Origin: Acidobacteriota bacterium
GTDB lineage: Bacteria; Acidobacteriota; Vicinamibacteria; Vicinamibacterales; UBA8438
Length of the DNA: 43,116 bases
Assembly: GCA_026708265.1 (NCBI GenBank)
Contig: JAPOVI010000330.1
Span: forward strand, 1 to 43,116
Reading direction: 5' to 3'
Both the position numbers and the translations under genes were made by a program. The notes under the pieces are model-generated. The model was not told where the DNA came from. It did not search any database and saw nothing but the letters and a program-made list of their open reading frames with translations. Below, piece after piece: positions 6,921-14,958 of this stretch. Positions within the stretch are counted from its first letter, which is position 1; every line of letters starts with the position of its first letter.

Positions 6921-8339
6921 GTGAGACCGTTGTACCGGATGACAGTCGCCGCAGCGGTCGTCCTTTCCGGAACTGCGGCCGCCGCGGCCCAGACCACGGA
7001 CGACCCCTTCCCCGCCCCCATTTCCACCACCGACGGGGTCATCACCGCAGGCATCGAGGAGTTCGCGACGCTTCCCGACGCCGACGGCGAGGCGGCGCGG
7101 ATGATGCTGCTGGTCGACGAGCCGGGCACGGGCCGCCTGTTCGTGAACGACATGCGCGGCATCGTCTACACCGTCAGCTACGACGGGGCGACGGTCACCC
7201 GGTACCTCGACCTCCGGGAGCCGCGCTGGGGCCTCGACGTGGAGGCCTCGCGCCGCGAGCGCGGGTTCCAGAGCTTCGCCGTGCACCCGCATTTCGGCGA
7301 GCCGGGCGCGCCCGGCTACGGCAAGCTCTACGCCTACACCGATACGAGCAACACGGCCCCACCGGCGGACTTCGTGCCGGGAGGCGGGGGCGACGCACAG
7401 GACACCATCCTCCTGGAATGGACGGCGGTGGACGCAGCGTCGGCGGTCTACGACGGCGGCCCGCCGCGCGAGCTCCTGCGGGTGGAGCAGCCGTTCGGCA
7501 ACCACAACGGCGGCCAGCTCGGCTTCAATCCCCTCGCGACGCCCGGCGATCCGGACTTCGGCCTGCTCTACGTCGGCTCCGCCGACGGCGGGAGCGGCGG
7601 CGATCCGCTCGACGTGTCCCAGAACCTGGCGTCGATCCTCGGCAAGATGCTGCGCATCGACCCGCTGGGCTCCGACAGCGCCAACGGACAGTACGGCATC
7701 CCGCCCGACAACCCGTTCGCCGGCGACGGCGACCCCGGCACGCTCGGCGAGATCTACGCCTACGGCGTGCGCAATCCGCAGCGCTTCGACTGGGACCTGC
7801 AGAACGGCAACCTCTTCGTCGCCGACATCGGCCAGAACATCGTCGAGGAGGTCAGCCTCGTCACCGCCGGCGCCAACCTCGGCTGGAACGACTGGGAAGG
7901 GAGCTTCCGCTTCCTGAGCCGCCGCGCCGTCAGCCTGGTCGACCCGCGCGGCGAGCCCGGTCTGAGCTACCCCGTGGTCGAGTACGGTCAGCTCGACCCC
8001 CTGCTGCAGCGGAGCTCCGCCGCCACCGGCGTGGTCGCCTACCGCGGCACGGCCGTCCCGCAACTCACGGACCAGCTTCTCTTCGGTGACGGCCCGAGCG
8101 GAGAGGTGTTCTACGTTTCCGCCGACGAGCTGCCGGACGGCGGTCAGGACGCGATGCGGCGCGTCCTGTTCCGCCACGGGGGCGAGACGAAGACCCTCCT
8201 GCAGGTGATACAGGAGAAGGTCGTCGCCCAGGGGCGGGAGCCGGCCACCCGGGCCGACCTTCGTTTCGGGACGGGGCCCGAGGGCCAGGTGTTCCTGCTC
8301 AACAAGCGCGACGGGGTGATCCGGCGGCTCGTGCCGTGA
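6921..8339 (+). CDS. Exported PQQ-dependent sugar dehydrogenase-like beta-propeller protein
   Basis: A 472-aa protein of the soluble glucose/sorbosone dehydrogenase family, a six-bladed propeller that binds pyrroloquinoline quinone and oxidises sugars in the periplasm. The GTG at 6921 is preceded by GGGAGGG and opens a signal peptide (MTVAAAVVLSGTAAAAAQ). An ATG six codons later is the alternative. Family signatures: GFQSFAVHPHF early on, the quinone-site segment PFGNHNGGQLGFNP, LGKMLRIDPLG, EIYAYGVRNPQRFDWD, FVADIGQNIVEEV followed by ANLGWNDWEG, and TGVVAYRGTAVPQL. Length is normal. An NHL propeller follows after 146 bases containing a hairpin, so the two may be co-transcribed. Confidence 0.88.
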   Translation: MRPLYRMTVAAAVVLSGTAAAAAQTTDDPFPAPISTTDGVITAGIEEFATLPDADGEAARMMLLVDEPGTGRLFVNDMRGIVYTVSYDGATVTRYLDLREPRWGLDVEASRRERGFQSFAVHPHFGEPGAPGYGKLYAYTDTSNTAPPADFVPGGGGDAQDTILLEWTAVDAASAVYDGGPPRELLRVEQPFGNHNGGQLGFNPLATPGDPDFGLLYVGSADGGSGGDPLDVSQNLASILGKMLRIDPLGSDSANGQYGIPPDNPFAGDGDPGTLGEIYAYGVRNPQRFDWDLQNGNLFVADIGQNIVEEVSLVTAGANLGWNDWEGSFRFLSRRAVSLVDPRGEPGLSYPVVEYGQLDPLLQRSSAATGVVAYRGTAVPQLTDQLLFGDGPSGEVFYVSADELPDGGQDAMRRVLFRHGGETKTLLQVIQEKVVAQGREPATRADLRFGTGPEGQVFLLNKRDGVIRRLVP

Positions 8340-8395
8340 GCACCGGGCGCTCCGACGAACGACTCTGCGACATCCGGCGACGCGGGAGGCGAAGG

Positions 8396-8421
8396 CCACC
8401 GGCATCGACTCGATGCCGTGG
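8396..8421 (+). terminator. Strong hairpin between the two propeller genes
   Basis: CGGCATCGA and TCGATGCCG are perfect inverted arms around one base, extended outward by CCAC/GTGG with a one-base bulge (8396-8421). It sits 57 bases after the sugar dehydrogenase stop and 65 before the next start. Without a T-run it could end transcription partially, act as an RNA processing site or bind a protein. Confidence 0.4.
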
Positions 8422-8485
8422 TCCGCGTGCCGAAGAACAAGGCCTGCTGCAGGCGGAAATCCCACGAAGAGCAAGAGGTACTGAC

Positions 8486-9613
8486 ATGCGCCGTTCCATT
8501 CTCGTCGCCACGCTCTGTCTGCTGCTCCCCATCGGCTCCGCCTACGGCCAGCCGGCGCCGGAGCTCGAGTACGACGCGTCGGCACCGCTGCGCATGCCGC
8601 CCGATCTCTACCTGGGCGAGGTGGCCGGGGTCGCGCTGGACTCGCGGGGTCACATCTTCGTGTACACCCGCACCGGGACAGACGCCACCATCATCGCGCC
8701 CCGGGCGGCCTCGCTCTACGAGTTCGCTCCCGACGGCACGTTCGTCCGCGAGATCGGAGGCAACCTCTACTCGAAGGCGTGGGCCCACGCCGTGCGGGTG
8801 GACGCCGACGACAACATCTGGCTGATCGACAACGGCTCGAGCATGGCCGTCAAGCTGAGCCCGGGCGGCGCCGTGCTCCAGGTCTTCGGGCGGCGTCCGG
8901 AGTCGACGCACGCCCGCTATCCCCGCTGCACGGGACGGAACTGCCCGCCGCATTCGCTGCGCCCGCCCTACTATGCGACGCCAGACGCGCTACCCCCGCC
9001 GGCGCGGGACGGCCTCTTCGACGAGGTGACCGACGTGGCGTTCGATCCCGAGGGCAACGTCTACTTCAGCGACGGCTACAACAACTCCCGCGTCGCCAAG
9101 TACGACGCCGACGGCAACTGGGTCGGCTCGTGGGGCGAGCGGGGCAGCGATCCGGGCCAGTTCCGCCTCCCGCACGGCATCGCAGCCGACGACCAGGGCC
9201 GCATCTACGTGGCCGACCGGTCGAACAACCGGATCCAGGTGTTCGAGTCGGACGGCACCTTCGTGCGCCAGATTACGCTCGCGGACCTGCGGCGGCAGGC
9301 CCCGGTGGCCGCCGACTACGCACCGCAGATCGCGAGCTTCGGCCGCCTGCCGGACGGCAGCTACAACTCCCTGTGGCCGAACTCCATCTGCATCACCCCG
9401 GGCCCCGATCCGGTGATCTTCACGCAGGACATGTTCCCCGGCCGCATCTACAAGATGGCGCTCGACGGCACCGTGCTCGGCTACTTCGGCCGGGACGGTC
9501 AGGCCGTCGGCCAGTTCGGCTGGATCCACGCCCTCGCCTGCCCGTCGGCGAACGAGGTCTGGGTCGCCGAACTGCTGACCTGGCGCGTGCAGAAGGTCAC
9601 GCTCCGCGACTGA
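8486..9613 (+). CDS. Exported NHL-repeat beta-propeller protein
   Basis: A 375-aa secreted protein with a signal peptide (RRSILVATLCLLLPIGSAYG) and repeated NHL units. The clearest run is VTDVAFDPEGNVYFSDGYNN, then VAKYDADGNWVGSWG, FRLPHGIAADDQGRIYVADR and NNRIQVFESDGTFVRQI. Each unit has the G-x-hydrophobic-(Y/V)-(V/F)-(A/S)-D pattern of a blade. The fold resembles peptidyl-alpha-hydroxyglycine lyase and many extracytoplasmic binding propellers, but no catalytic set is evident, so binding or an unknown reaction is possible. The ATG at 8486 is chosen because it opens the signal peptide; AAGAGG lies just before. An internal cysteine-containing loop (YPRCTGRNCPPHS) may be disulfide-bonded. Confidence 0.85.
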   Translation: MRRSILVATLCLLLPIGSAYGQPAPELEYDASAPLRMPPDLYLGEVAGVALDSRGHIFVYTRTGTDATIIAPRAASLYEFAPDGTFVREIGGNLYSKAWAHAVRVDADDNIWLIDNGSSMAVKLSPGGAVLQVFGRRPESTHARYPRCTGRNCPPHSLRPPYYATPDALPPPARDGLFDEVTDVAFDPEGNVYFSDGYNNSRVAKYDADGNWVGSWGERGSDPGQFRLPHGIAADDQGRIYVADRSNNRIQVFESDGTFVRQITLADLRRQAPVAADYAPQIASFGRLPDGSYNSLWPNSICITPGPDPVIFTQDMFPGRIYKMALDGTVLGYFGRDGQAVGQFGWIHALACPSANEVWVAELLTWRVQKVTLRD

Positions 9614-9745
9614 CTACGACCCGGGGCTCCGATATGAACCGAAACCGCCACATCGTGCACGCGGTGGCAACCGAGGCCGGGTGGAGCGAGAAGGAAGAGC
9701 TCCGCGCCGCCATCGCGACCAGCCGCACCCGCAAGAACGAGCCGC

Positions 9746-11170
9746 TCAGGCCAGGATGTCGTCGACGACGACGCCGGCCACGTCGGTGAGCCGGAAGTCG
9801 CGCCCCTGGCTCCGGTAGGTCAGGCGCTCGTGGTCGAGGCCGAGCAGGTGCAGGATGGTCGCGTGCAGGTCGTGGATGTGGACCTTGTCCTCGATGGCGT
9901 AGTAGCCGTAGTCGTCGGTGCGGCCGTGGCTGTGGCCGCCCTTCACGCCGCCCCCGGCCAGGAACATCGTGTAGCCGTGGGGGTTGTGGTCGCGGCCGTT
10001 GCGGGCCCCCGCCTCGGCCCCCGGGGTGCGGCCGAACTCCCCGCCCCACAGCACGAGGGTCTCGTCGAGCAGGCCCCGCTGCTTGAGGTCGGTGATGAGC
10101 CCCGCCACCGGCCGGTCGATCTCGGCGCAACTCCGGGGCAGCCCGGTGATGAGCCCGGAGTGGTGGTCCCACTTCCGGTCGGGCCCGTGGGTCGCCTGTA
10201 CGAAGCGCACGCCCGACTCGGAGAAGCGGCGCGCGAGGAGGCAGCGCAGGCCGAAGTCGCCCGCCACGGGGTCGTCGAGGCCGTAGAGTCGCCGGGTGGC
10301 CTCGGACTCGCCCTCGACGCTCATCACCTCGGGGGCCTCGGTCTGCATGCGGAACGCGAGCTCGTAGGACTCGATGCGGCCCTCGAGGGCCAGGTCGGGG
10401 CCGGTCGATGCGAGCTGCCGCCGCTGCCAGCGTTGCAGCAGGTCGACCTCGGCCCGCTGCACGGCGGGTCCGACGGCCTGGTTCTCGAGGAAGTCGATGG
10501 TGGCCTCGGCGGTGTTCATCCGCGTGTTGCCGATGGCGGTGCCGTTGTAGGCGGCGGGGAGGAACGCGGCCGAGTAGTTCTGCACGCCGCCGTGCTGATA
10601 CGACGGGCAGATGGTGATGAACGCCGGGAGGTTCTCGTTCTCGGTGCCGAGCCCGTAGGAGATCCACGACCCCATCGAGGGCCGCACGAAGCGGTCGCTG
10701 CCCGTGTTCATGGCGAGGATGGCCCCGCCGTGGGCGGCGTTGGTGCCGTACATCGAGCGCACGAAGCAGAGGTCGTCGGCGACTCCCGCGAGGTGCGGCA
10801 GCAGCTCGCTCACCCAGTGCCCCGACTGCCCGTGCCGCCGGAACTCCCAGGGGCTCTTGAAGAGGTTGCCCGTCTCGTTGAACTGCACGTCGGGCTTGGC
10901 GAACGGCAGCGGCTTGTTGTCGTCGCGAATCAGCAGCGGCTTGTACTCGAACAGGTCGTGCTGCGACGGGCCGCCGTGCATGTGCAGGAAGATGATGCGC
11001 TTGGCGCGGGGCGCGAAGTGGGGCGCCCGCGGGGCCAGCGGGTTGTCCTGGGCGGCCGCGAGGTCCTGCTGGAGCAGCGACGAGAGGGCCAGCCCCCCGA
11101 AGCCGCAGCCGCAGGCCTTGAGCATGTCCCGGCGGGTGACCGGCGGTGCCTGGTAGTGGGGATGGCGCAT
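9746..11170 (-). CDS. DUF1501 family protein with Tat-type signal
   Basis: A 474-aa member of DUF1501, a sulfatase/alkaline-phosphatase-like family of unknown activity. The N-terminus carries a twin-arginine signal, VTRRDMLKACGCGFGGLALS, so folded export is expected. Family landmarks: AKRIIFLHMHGGPSQHDLF near residue 60, FNETGNLFKSPWEF, VSELLPHLAGVADDLCFVRSM cut by normal loops, LVLWGGEFGRTPGAE, GRDHNPHGYTMFLAGGG, and IHDLHATILHLLGLDHERLT near the end. It lies 97 bases downstream of the DUF1549/DUF1553 gene on the same strand. That pairing is very common in Planctomycetota, Verrucomicrobiota and Acidobacteriota and suggests a joint extracytoplasmic role. The ATG at 11170 is preceded by a weak GAGAG; an in-frame ATG at 11200 is the alternative. 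Confidence 0.9.
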   Translation of the reverse strand: MRHPHYQAPPVTRRDMLKACGCGFGGLALSSLLQQDLAAAQDNPLAPRAPHFAPRAKRIIFLHMHGGPSQHDLFEYKPLLIRDDNKPLPFAKPDVQFNETGNLFKSPWEFRRHGQSGHWVSELLPHLAGVADDLCFVRSMYGTNAAHGGAILAMNTGSDRFVRPSMGSWISYGLGTENENLPAFITICPSYQHGGVQNYSAAFLPAAYNGTAIGNTRMNTAEATIDFLENQAVGPAVQRAEVDLLQRWQRRQLASTGPDLALEGRIESYELAFRMQTEAPEVMSVEGESEATRRLYGLDDPVAGDFGLRCLLARRFSESGVRFVQATHGPDRKWDHHSGLITGLPRSCAEIDRPVAGLITDLKQRGLLDETLVLWGGEFGRTPGAEAGARNGRDHNPHGYTMFLAGGGVKGGHSHGRTDDYGYYAIEDKVHIHDLHATILHLLGLDHERLTYRSQGRDFRLTDVAGVVVDDILA

Positions 11171-11267
11171 CGTTTCTCTCGTTGCGGGGCCCGGCCCCAC
11201 GGTCTGCGAGTCCGCTGCTACCGCTTGATGAGCCTGGCGCGCGGCGAGGTTGTCTCCGTCACCGTCC

Positions 11268-14200
11268 TCAGTCGACGTAGATGAACTCGCTGGCGCCGAG
11301 GATGACGTGGCAGAGGCGCGTCCACGCGAAGCGCTCGGCGTCGCCGTCGGGCGCGGCCTCGCGCATCGCCGCGAGGAAGGCCAGGCTCTCCTCGATCTCG
11401 ACCTCGACGGCCGGCCGGCCGTAGGCCTCGATGAAGGCCCGCTCGACCCGCGCCGCGTCGCCCGCCAGGGGCATCGCGAGCAGCCGCCCCGCGAACTCGC
11501 CGGCCCGCTCCTCGACGAACGCGCTGTTCATCATGAGCAGAGCCTGCGACGGCACCACCGTGACGGGACGGGCGCCGACCGAGTCGCTGGCGTTGCCGAA
11601 GTCGAAGCCGGCGAAGATCTCGTAGATGGCGTTGCGCACCACCGGCATGTACACCGAGCGGCGCGGAGCGCCGTAGAAATCGAACCGTCCGAACGTGTTG
11701 CCCTCGCTGAAGACGTAGCCTCGCTGGTTGTACTCCTCGACGCGCCCGCCCATCGTCAGGTCGAGGGTGCCGGCCAGGTGCAGGAGCGCGTCGCGGATGG
11801 GCTCGACCTCGAGCCGCCGGCGGTTCATGCGCCAGTGCAGCCGGTTTCCGGGATCGACGGCCGCGTTCGTCTCGTCGTAGCCGGCGCCGAGCCGGTACGT
11901 GCTCGACAGCAGTATCTCGCGGTGCAGCGCCTTGACCGACCAGCCGCCGCCCACGAAGCGTCGCGCGAGCCAGTCGAGCAGCTCGGGATGGGTGGGGGCC
12001 GAGCCGGTGGCGCCGAAGTTGCTCGGCGTGTCGACGAGGCCGCGCCCGAAGTGCCAGTGCCAGATGCGGTTGGCCATGACCCGCGCCGTCAGCGGGTGCT
12101 CGGGGTGCGTGATCCAGCGGGCCAGCTCGAGCCGCCCGCTCGCGTCGTCGGGAATCGGCGGCGGCGGCACGATGTGGTCGGTGACCCGCAGGAACCCGCG
12201 CGGCTGGGGCGTGTCGGCGAGGTTCAGGTGGCTGCCGCGGATATGGACGGGGAGATCGACGATTTCTCCCTCCTCGACCGACATCGTGTAGGGCGGCTCG
12301 GGCGGCGACGCCGCCTCCCGCTCCTCGACGACGGCGCGTAACCTCGCCAGCTCGGCCACCGCCTCGGCCGGGTAGAGCGCCTCCTCCGTCTCCTGGTCGA
12401 GGCAGAGGATGCACAGCCGCCCGTCGTAGACGAGCCGGCGCAACTCCTCCTGCTCGCGCGGGAGCCGGAAGTCGCCGGGCGTGAGCTCTTCCTCGTCCTC
12501 GAGGCCGAGCCGCTGGAGGTGCTGGTCCCAGGCGATCTCGATCACCGCGAACAGGCCGGCGTAGCGCCAGGCGACCTCCTCGAGGCTCCGGGGCGCCGGG
12601 CCCCGCACCAGGCTCCGGGTCAGCGGCGCGATGAGGACCTTCTCGGAGGCGATGAGCGCCCGCAACTCCTCGGTGACCTCCCGGAAGCGTTCCGGCGGCG
12701 CCGCCGCGTAGGCGTTCCAGATCTGGAAGACGACGCTGGGGTTGGGCCCGTCGCCCTGCACCGGGGGACCCTCGCGATAGCGGAAGAAGGCCCGGACCCA
12801 GCGCTCGACCACGGACGCCTCGAGACCTTCGCGGCCGGCGACCCTGGCGATCTCGGCGCGCCCCCGTTCCTGGCTCGCCTCGTCGTCGCCCCACGCCGGG
12901 TAGGCCTCCTCAGCGGCAAGGAGATAGCCGGCCAGCGCCTGCCGCCGCGGCCGTCGCAGCCGGTCGTTCTGCTCGTCGACGAGCTCGGCGACCGCCTCCT
13001 GCGCCTCTTCCACCAGCTCCTGCGCCGCCTCGTAACGGGCGACGGTCTCCTCGTCGGCCAGCGGCCGCTCGACCCACCGTCCGACGCGGCGATCGTCCTC
13101 CATCGTCTGCGTGGAGCGCAGGATGCCGGCCAGCGCGTAGTAGTCGGCGGTGGGGATCGGGTCGAACTTGTGGTCGTGGCAGCGGGCGCAGCCGATGGGC
13201 TCGGCGAGGAACGCCCGGCCGATGACGTTGACCTGCTCGTCGACGATGTCGATGACCATCTTGTCGACGTCCTGCTCGGCCAGCACCTTGGCGCCGAGGG
13301 TCAGGAACCCGGTCGCGGCGAGTTGCTCGAACCGCTCGTCGTCGCCCGCCGCGGGCATCAGGTCGCCGGCAATCTGCTCCTGTACGAACCGGTCGTAGGG
13401 CTTGTCGCGGTTGAACGCGTCGATGACCCAGTCGCGGTAGCGGAAGGCGTTGGGGTGGGCGATGTTCTCGTCGAGCCCGTTCGAGTCCGCGTAGCGGGCG
13501 ACGTCGAGCCAGTGCCGGCCCCAGCGCTCGCCGTAGCGCGGCGACGCCAGCAACCGCTCGACCACCCGCTCCCAGGCGTCCGGGCGCTCGTCGGCGAGGA
13601 ACGCGTCGATCTCGTCGGGCGTCGGCGGCAGGCCGGTCAGGTCGAACGTGACTCGCCGCAGGAGCTGCCTCCGGCCGGCCGGGGCGACCGGGGCCAGCCC
13701 CTCGGCCTCGAGCCGCGCGAGGACGAACCGGTCGATGGGGCTCCGCGCCCAGGCCGGGTCGCCGACGGCGGGCGGCTCGGGACGGGCCATCGGCCGGAAC
13801 GCCCAGTGCTCGCGGCCAGGGCCGAAGTCGTAGTCGGCGCCGCTGTCGGACCGGGCGGCGACGACCGGGGCGTCGGTGGTCCGCGGGTCCACCGCGCCGC
13901 GGGCCACCCAGCGCTCGAAGTCGGCAACGACGGTGGCCGGCAGCCGGCCGTCGGGCGGCATCTTGATGGGCCCGTCGTAGCGGATGACGTCGATGAGCAG
14001 GCTGTCGTCGGGAGAGCCGGGTACGACCGCGGCGCCGCTGTCCCCGCCCGCCCGCAGCCCGGCCGCGTCGATCAGGGCCAGCCCGGCCTGAATGCGCTCG
14101 GGGTTCGCGCCGTGACACTGGTAGCAGCGCTCGGCGAGCACCGGGCGGATCTTCGACTCGAAGTGCTCGAGGTCCGCGGGCGGGAACTCCTGGGCGTGCG

Positions 14201-14300
14201 CCGGCGCGGCGATGCCGCCGGCCAGGGCCAGAAAGGCAGTCAGGAGGCCGGCGCGGGTCGTGGCTTGTCGACGCGGCAGGAGCCGAACCTGAGTGTGCAC
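11268..14300 (-). CDS. Planctomycete-type cytochrome c / DUF1549 / DUF1553 protein (PSD1 type)
   Basis: A 1010-aa exported protein. After a signal peptide (AGLLTAFLALAGGIAAPAHA) comes a cytochrome c-like segment with one heme motif CYQCH (about residues 59-63) and NPERIQAGL. DUF1549 follows: SPIDRFVLARLEAEGL, RVTFDLTGLPPTPDEIDAFL (kept here to 20), YGERWGRHWLDVARYADSNG and NKPYDRFVQEQIAGDL-like text. A second CxxCH (IGCARCHDHKFDPI) marks its end. DUF1553 covers the C-terminal third: RMNRRRLEVEPIRDALL and VRNAIYEIFAGFDFGN. The GTG at 14300 is chosen because it opens the signal peptide and no later Met precedes the heme motif. No Shine-Dalgarno is visible and a good promoter ends only about 14 bases upstream, so the mRNA may be nearly leaderless. 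Function is unknown; the hemes suggest redox chemistry or sensing. Confidence 0.88.
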   Translation of the reverse strand: MHTQVRLLPRRQATTRAGLLTAFLALAGGIAAPAHAQEFPPADLEHFESKIRPVLAERCYQCHGANPERIQAGLALIDAAGLRAGGDSGAAVVPGSPDDSLLIDVIRYDGPIKMPPDGRLPATVVADFERWVARGAVDPRTTDAPVVAARSDSGADYDFGPGREHWAFRPMARPEPPAVGDPAWARSPIDRFVLARLEAEGLAPVAPAGRRQLLRRVTFDLTGLPPTPDEIDAFLADERPDAWERVVERLLASPRYGERWGRHWLDVARYADSNGLDENIAHPNAFRYRDWVIDAFNRDKPYDRFVQEQIAGDLMPAAGDDERFEQLAATGFLTLGAKVLAEQDVDKMVIDIVDEQVNVIGRAFLAEPIGCARCHDHKFDPIPTADYYALAGILRSTQTMEDDRRVGRWVERPLADEETVARYEAAQELVEEAQEAVAELVDEQNDRLRRPRRQALAGYLLAAEEAYPAWGDDEASQERGRAEIARVAGREGLEASVVERWVRAFFRYREGPPVQGDGPNPSVVFQIWNAYAAAPPERFREVTEELRALIASEKVLIAPLTRSLVRGPAPRSLEEVAWRYAGLFAVIEIAWDQHLQRLGLEDEEELTPGDFRLPREQEELRRLVYDGRLCILCLDQETEEALYPAEAVAELARLRAVVEEREAASPPEPPYTMSVEEGEIVDLPVHIRGSHLNLADTPQPRGFLRVTDHIVPPPPIPDDASGRLELARWITHPEHPLTARVMANRIWHWHFGRGLVDTPSNFGATGSAPTHPELLDWLARRFVGGGWSVKALHREILLSSTYRLGAGYDETNAAVDPGNRLHWRMNRRRLEVEPIRDALLHLAGTLDLTMGGRVEEYNQRGYVFSEGNTFGRFDFYGAPRRSVYMPVVRNAIYEIFAGFDFGNASDSVGARPVTVVPSQALLMMNSAFVEERAGEFAGRLLAMPLAGDAARVERAFIEAYGRPAVEVEIEESLAFLAAMREAAPDGDAERFAWTRLCHVILGASEFIYVD

Positions 14301-14313
14301 GATGGACCGCGGC

Positions 14314-14342
14314 AGTGTAGCGCACGCGGGTACGCGAGCCAA
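14314..14342 (-). promoter_or_regulatory. Sigma-70-like promoter of the DUF1549/DUF1553 gene
   Basis: On the minus strand TTGGCT (14342-14337), exactly 17 bases, then TACACT (14319-14314). Transcription would start about 14307, leaving a leader of under ten bases before the GTG at 14300. Confidence 0.55.
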
Positions 14343-14399
14343 GCTCCCCACGGCGACCAGCCGCCCCGGTGGCGAGTGCTCCGGATTCCGCGGCGCTCG

Positions 14400-14417
14400 C
14401 GCGCCCGGACGGGCGCG
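14400..14417. terminator. GC hairpin in the divergent region between the two cytochrome modules
   Basis: CGCGCCC (14400-14406), loop GGAC, GGGCGCG (14411-14417). It lies between two divergent promoters, so a terminator role is doubtful; protein binding or insulation is as likely. Confidence 0.3.
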
Positions 14418-14490
14418 TTGGGAGACTGCGCTCGCGCGCGAAGTCCACCCTGGCACGTCCTATCGCGGTGACCTCCAGCCCGTGCTGTTT

Positions 14491-14519
14491 ATGACACAAA
14501 CCGAACCGGCGTGTTAATG
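14491..14519 (+). promoter_or_regulatory. Candidate promoter for the small coiled-coil gene (leaderless)
   Basis: ATGACA (14491-14496), 17 bases, TTAATG (14514-14519). The predicted start of transcription, about 14526, is within a few bases of the GTG at 14529, and no ribosome-binding site is present. Confidence 0.4.
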
Positions 14520-14528
14520 TTCTGACAA

Positions 14529-14837
14529 GTGACGCCCGAGGCATGGTCCGTCATTGCGGTCGGAGTGGCCATCGCCGGATTGTTCATCCGCATGGACGTC
14601 CGGATCGGCCGCCTTGACGACCACGTCCGCGGACTGGGGGAGCGCCTCGCTCGGCTGGAAGGGAAGTTCGACGCCCTGGAGCGCGGCCTGGATGCCCTGG
14701 AACGCAAATTCGATGCCCTGGAGCGCAAGGTCGACTGGCTGGGAGGCAGGGTCGATGCGCTGGAGGGCAAGGTCGATGCGCTGGAGGGCAAGGTCGACAC
14801 GCTCAGCGCGGCGTTCCTGAAACGCCAGGAAGGTTGA
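14529..14837 (+). CDS. Small membrane-anchored coiled-coil protein with exact heptad repeats
   Basis: A 102-aa protein: one N-terminal membrane segment (WSVIAVGVAIAGLFIRM, residues 6-22) followed by an almost uninterrupted coiled coil. The heptads are visible as DALERGL, DALERKF, DALERKV, DWLGGRV, DALEGKV, DALEGKV, DTLSAAF, with Leu/Val/Phe at core positions. Two consecutive heptads are exact 21-base copies (14751-14771 and 14772-14792), so the gene has grown by in-frame duplication. The GTG at 14529 has no Shine-Dalgarno but sits close downstream of a promoter-like element. It lies between two divergent planctomycete-type modules. I do not recognise a family beyond generic tail-type coiled-coil proteins; a scaffold or cell-envelope role is only a guess. 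A related layout occurs at 37030-37596. Confidence 0.7.
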   Translation: MTPEAWSVIAVGVAIAGLFIRMDVRIGRLDDHVRGLGERLARLEGKFDALERGLDALERKFDALERKVDWLGGRVDALEGKVDALEGKVDTLSAAFLKRQEG

Positions 14838-14946
14838 CGCGCCGGACGCTGTGACGCGACGGACGGCATCGACGTCCCGGATTCCGTCCGGGCCGTCTCC
14901 CGGGGCGCAACGTGTCGGAAGTGCCGCGAACGCAGGCGTACGGCGT

Positions 14947-14952
14947 TATGAT
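14947..14952 (+). promoter_or_regulatory. -10 element TATGAT before the DUF1592-group gene
   Basis: TATGAT (five of six to consensus) lies seven bases before the ATG at 14959 and no Shine-Dalgarno is present, so transcription would begin at or next to the start codon. No convincing -35 box is seen at the expected distance. Confidence 0.4.
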
Positions 14953-14958
14953 CGCCGC

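Noticed and set aside
14751-14792. Two 21-base direct repeats as a CRISPR or intergenic repeat
   Set aside because: They are in-frame heptads of a coiled coil with no spacers.
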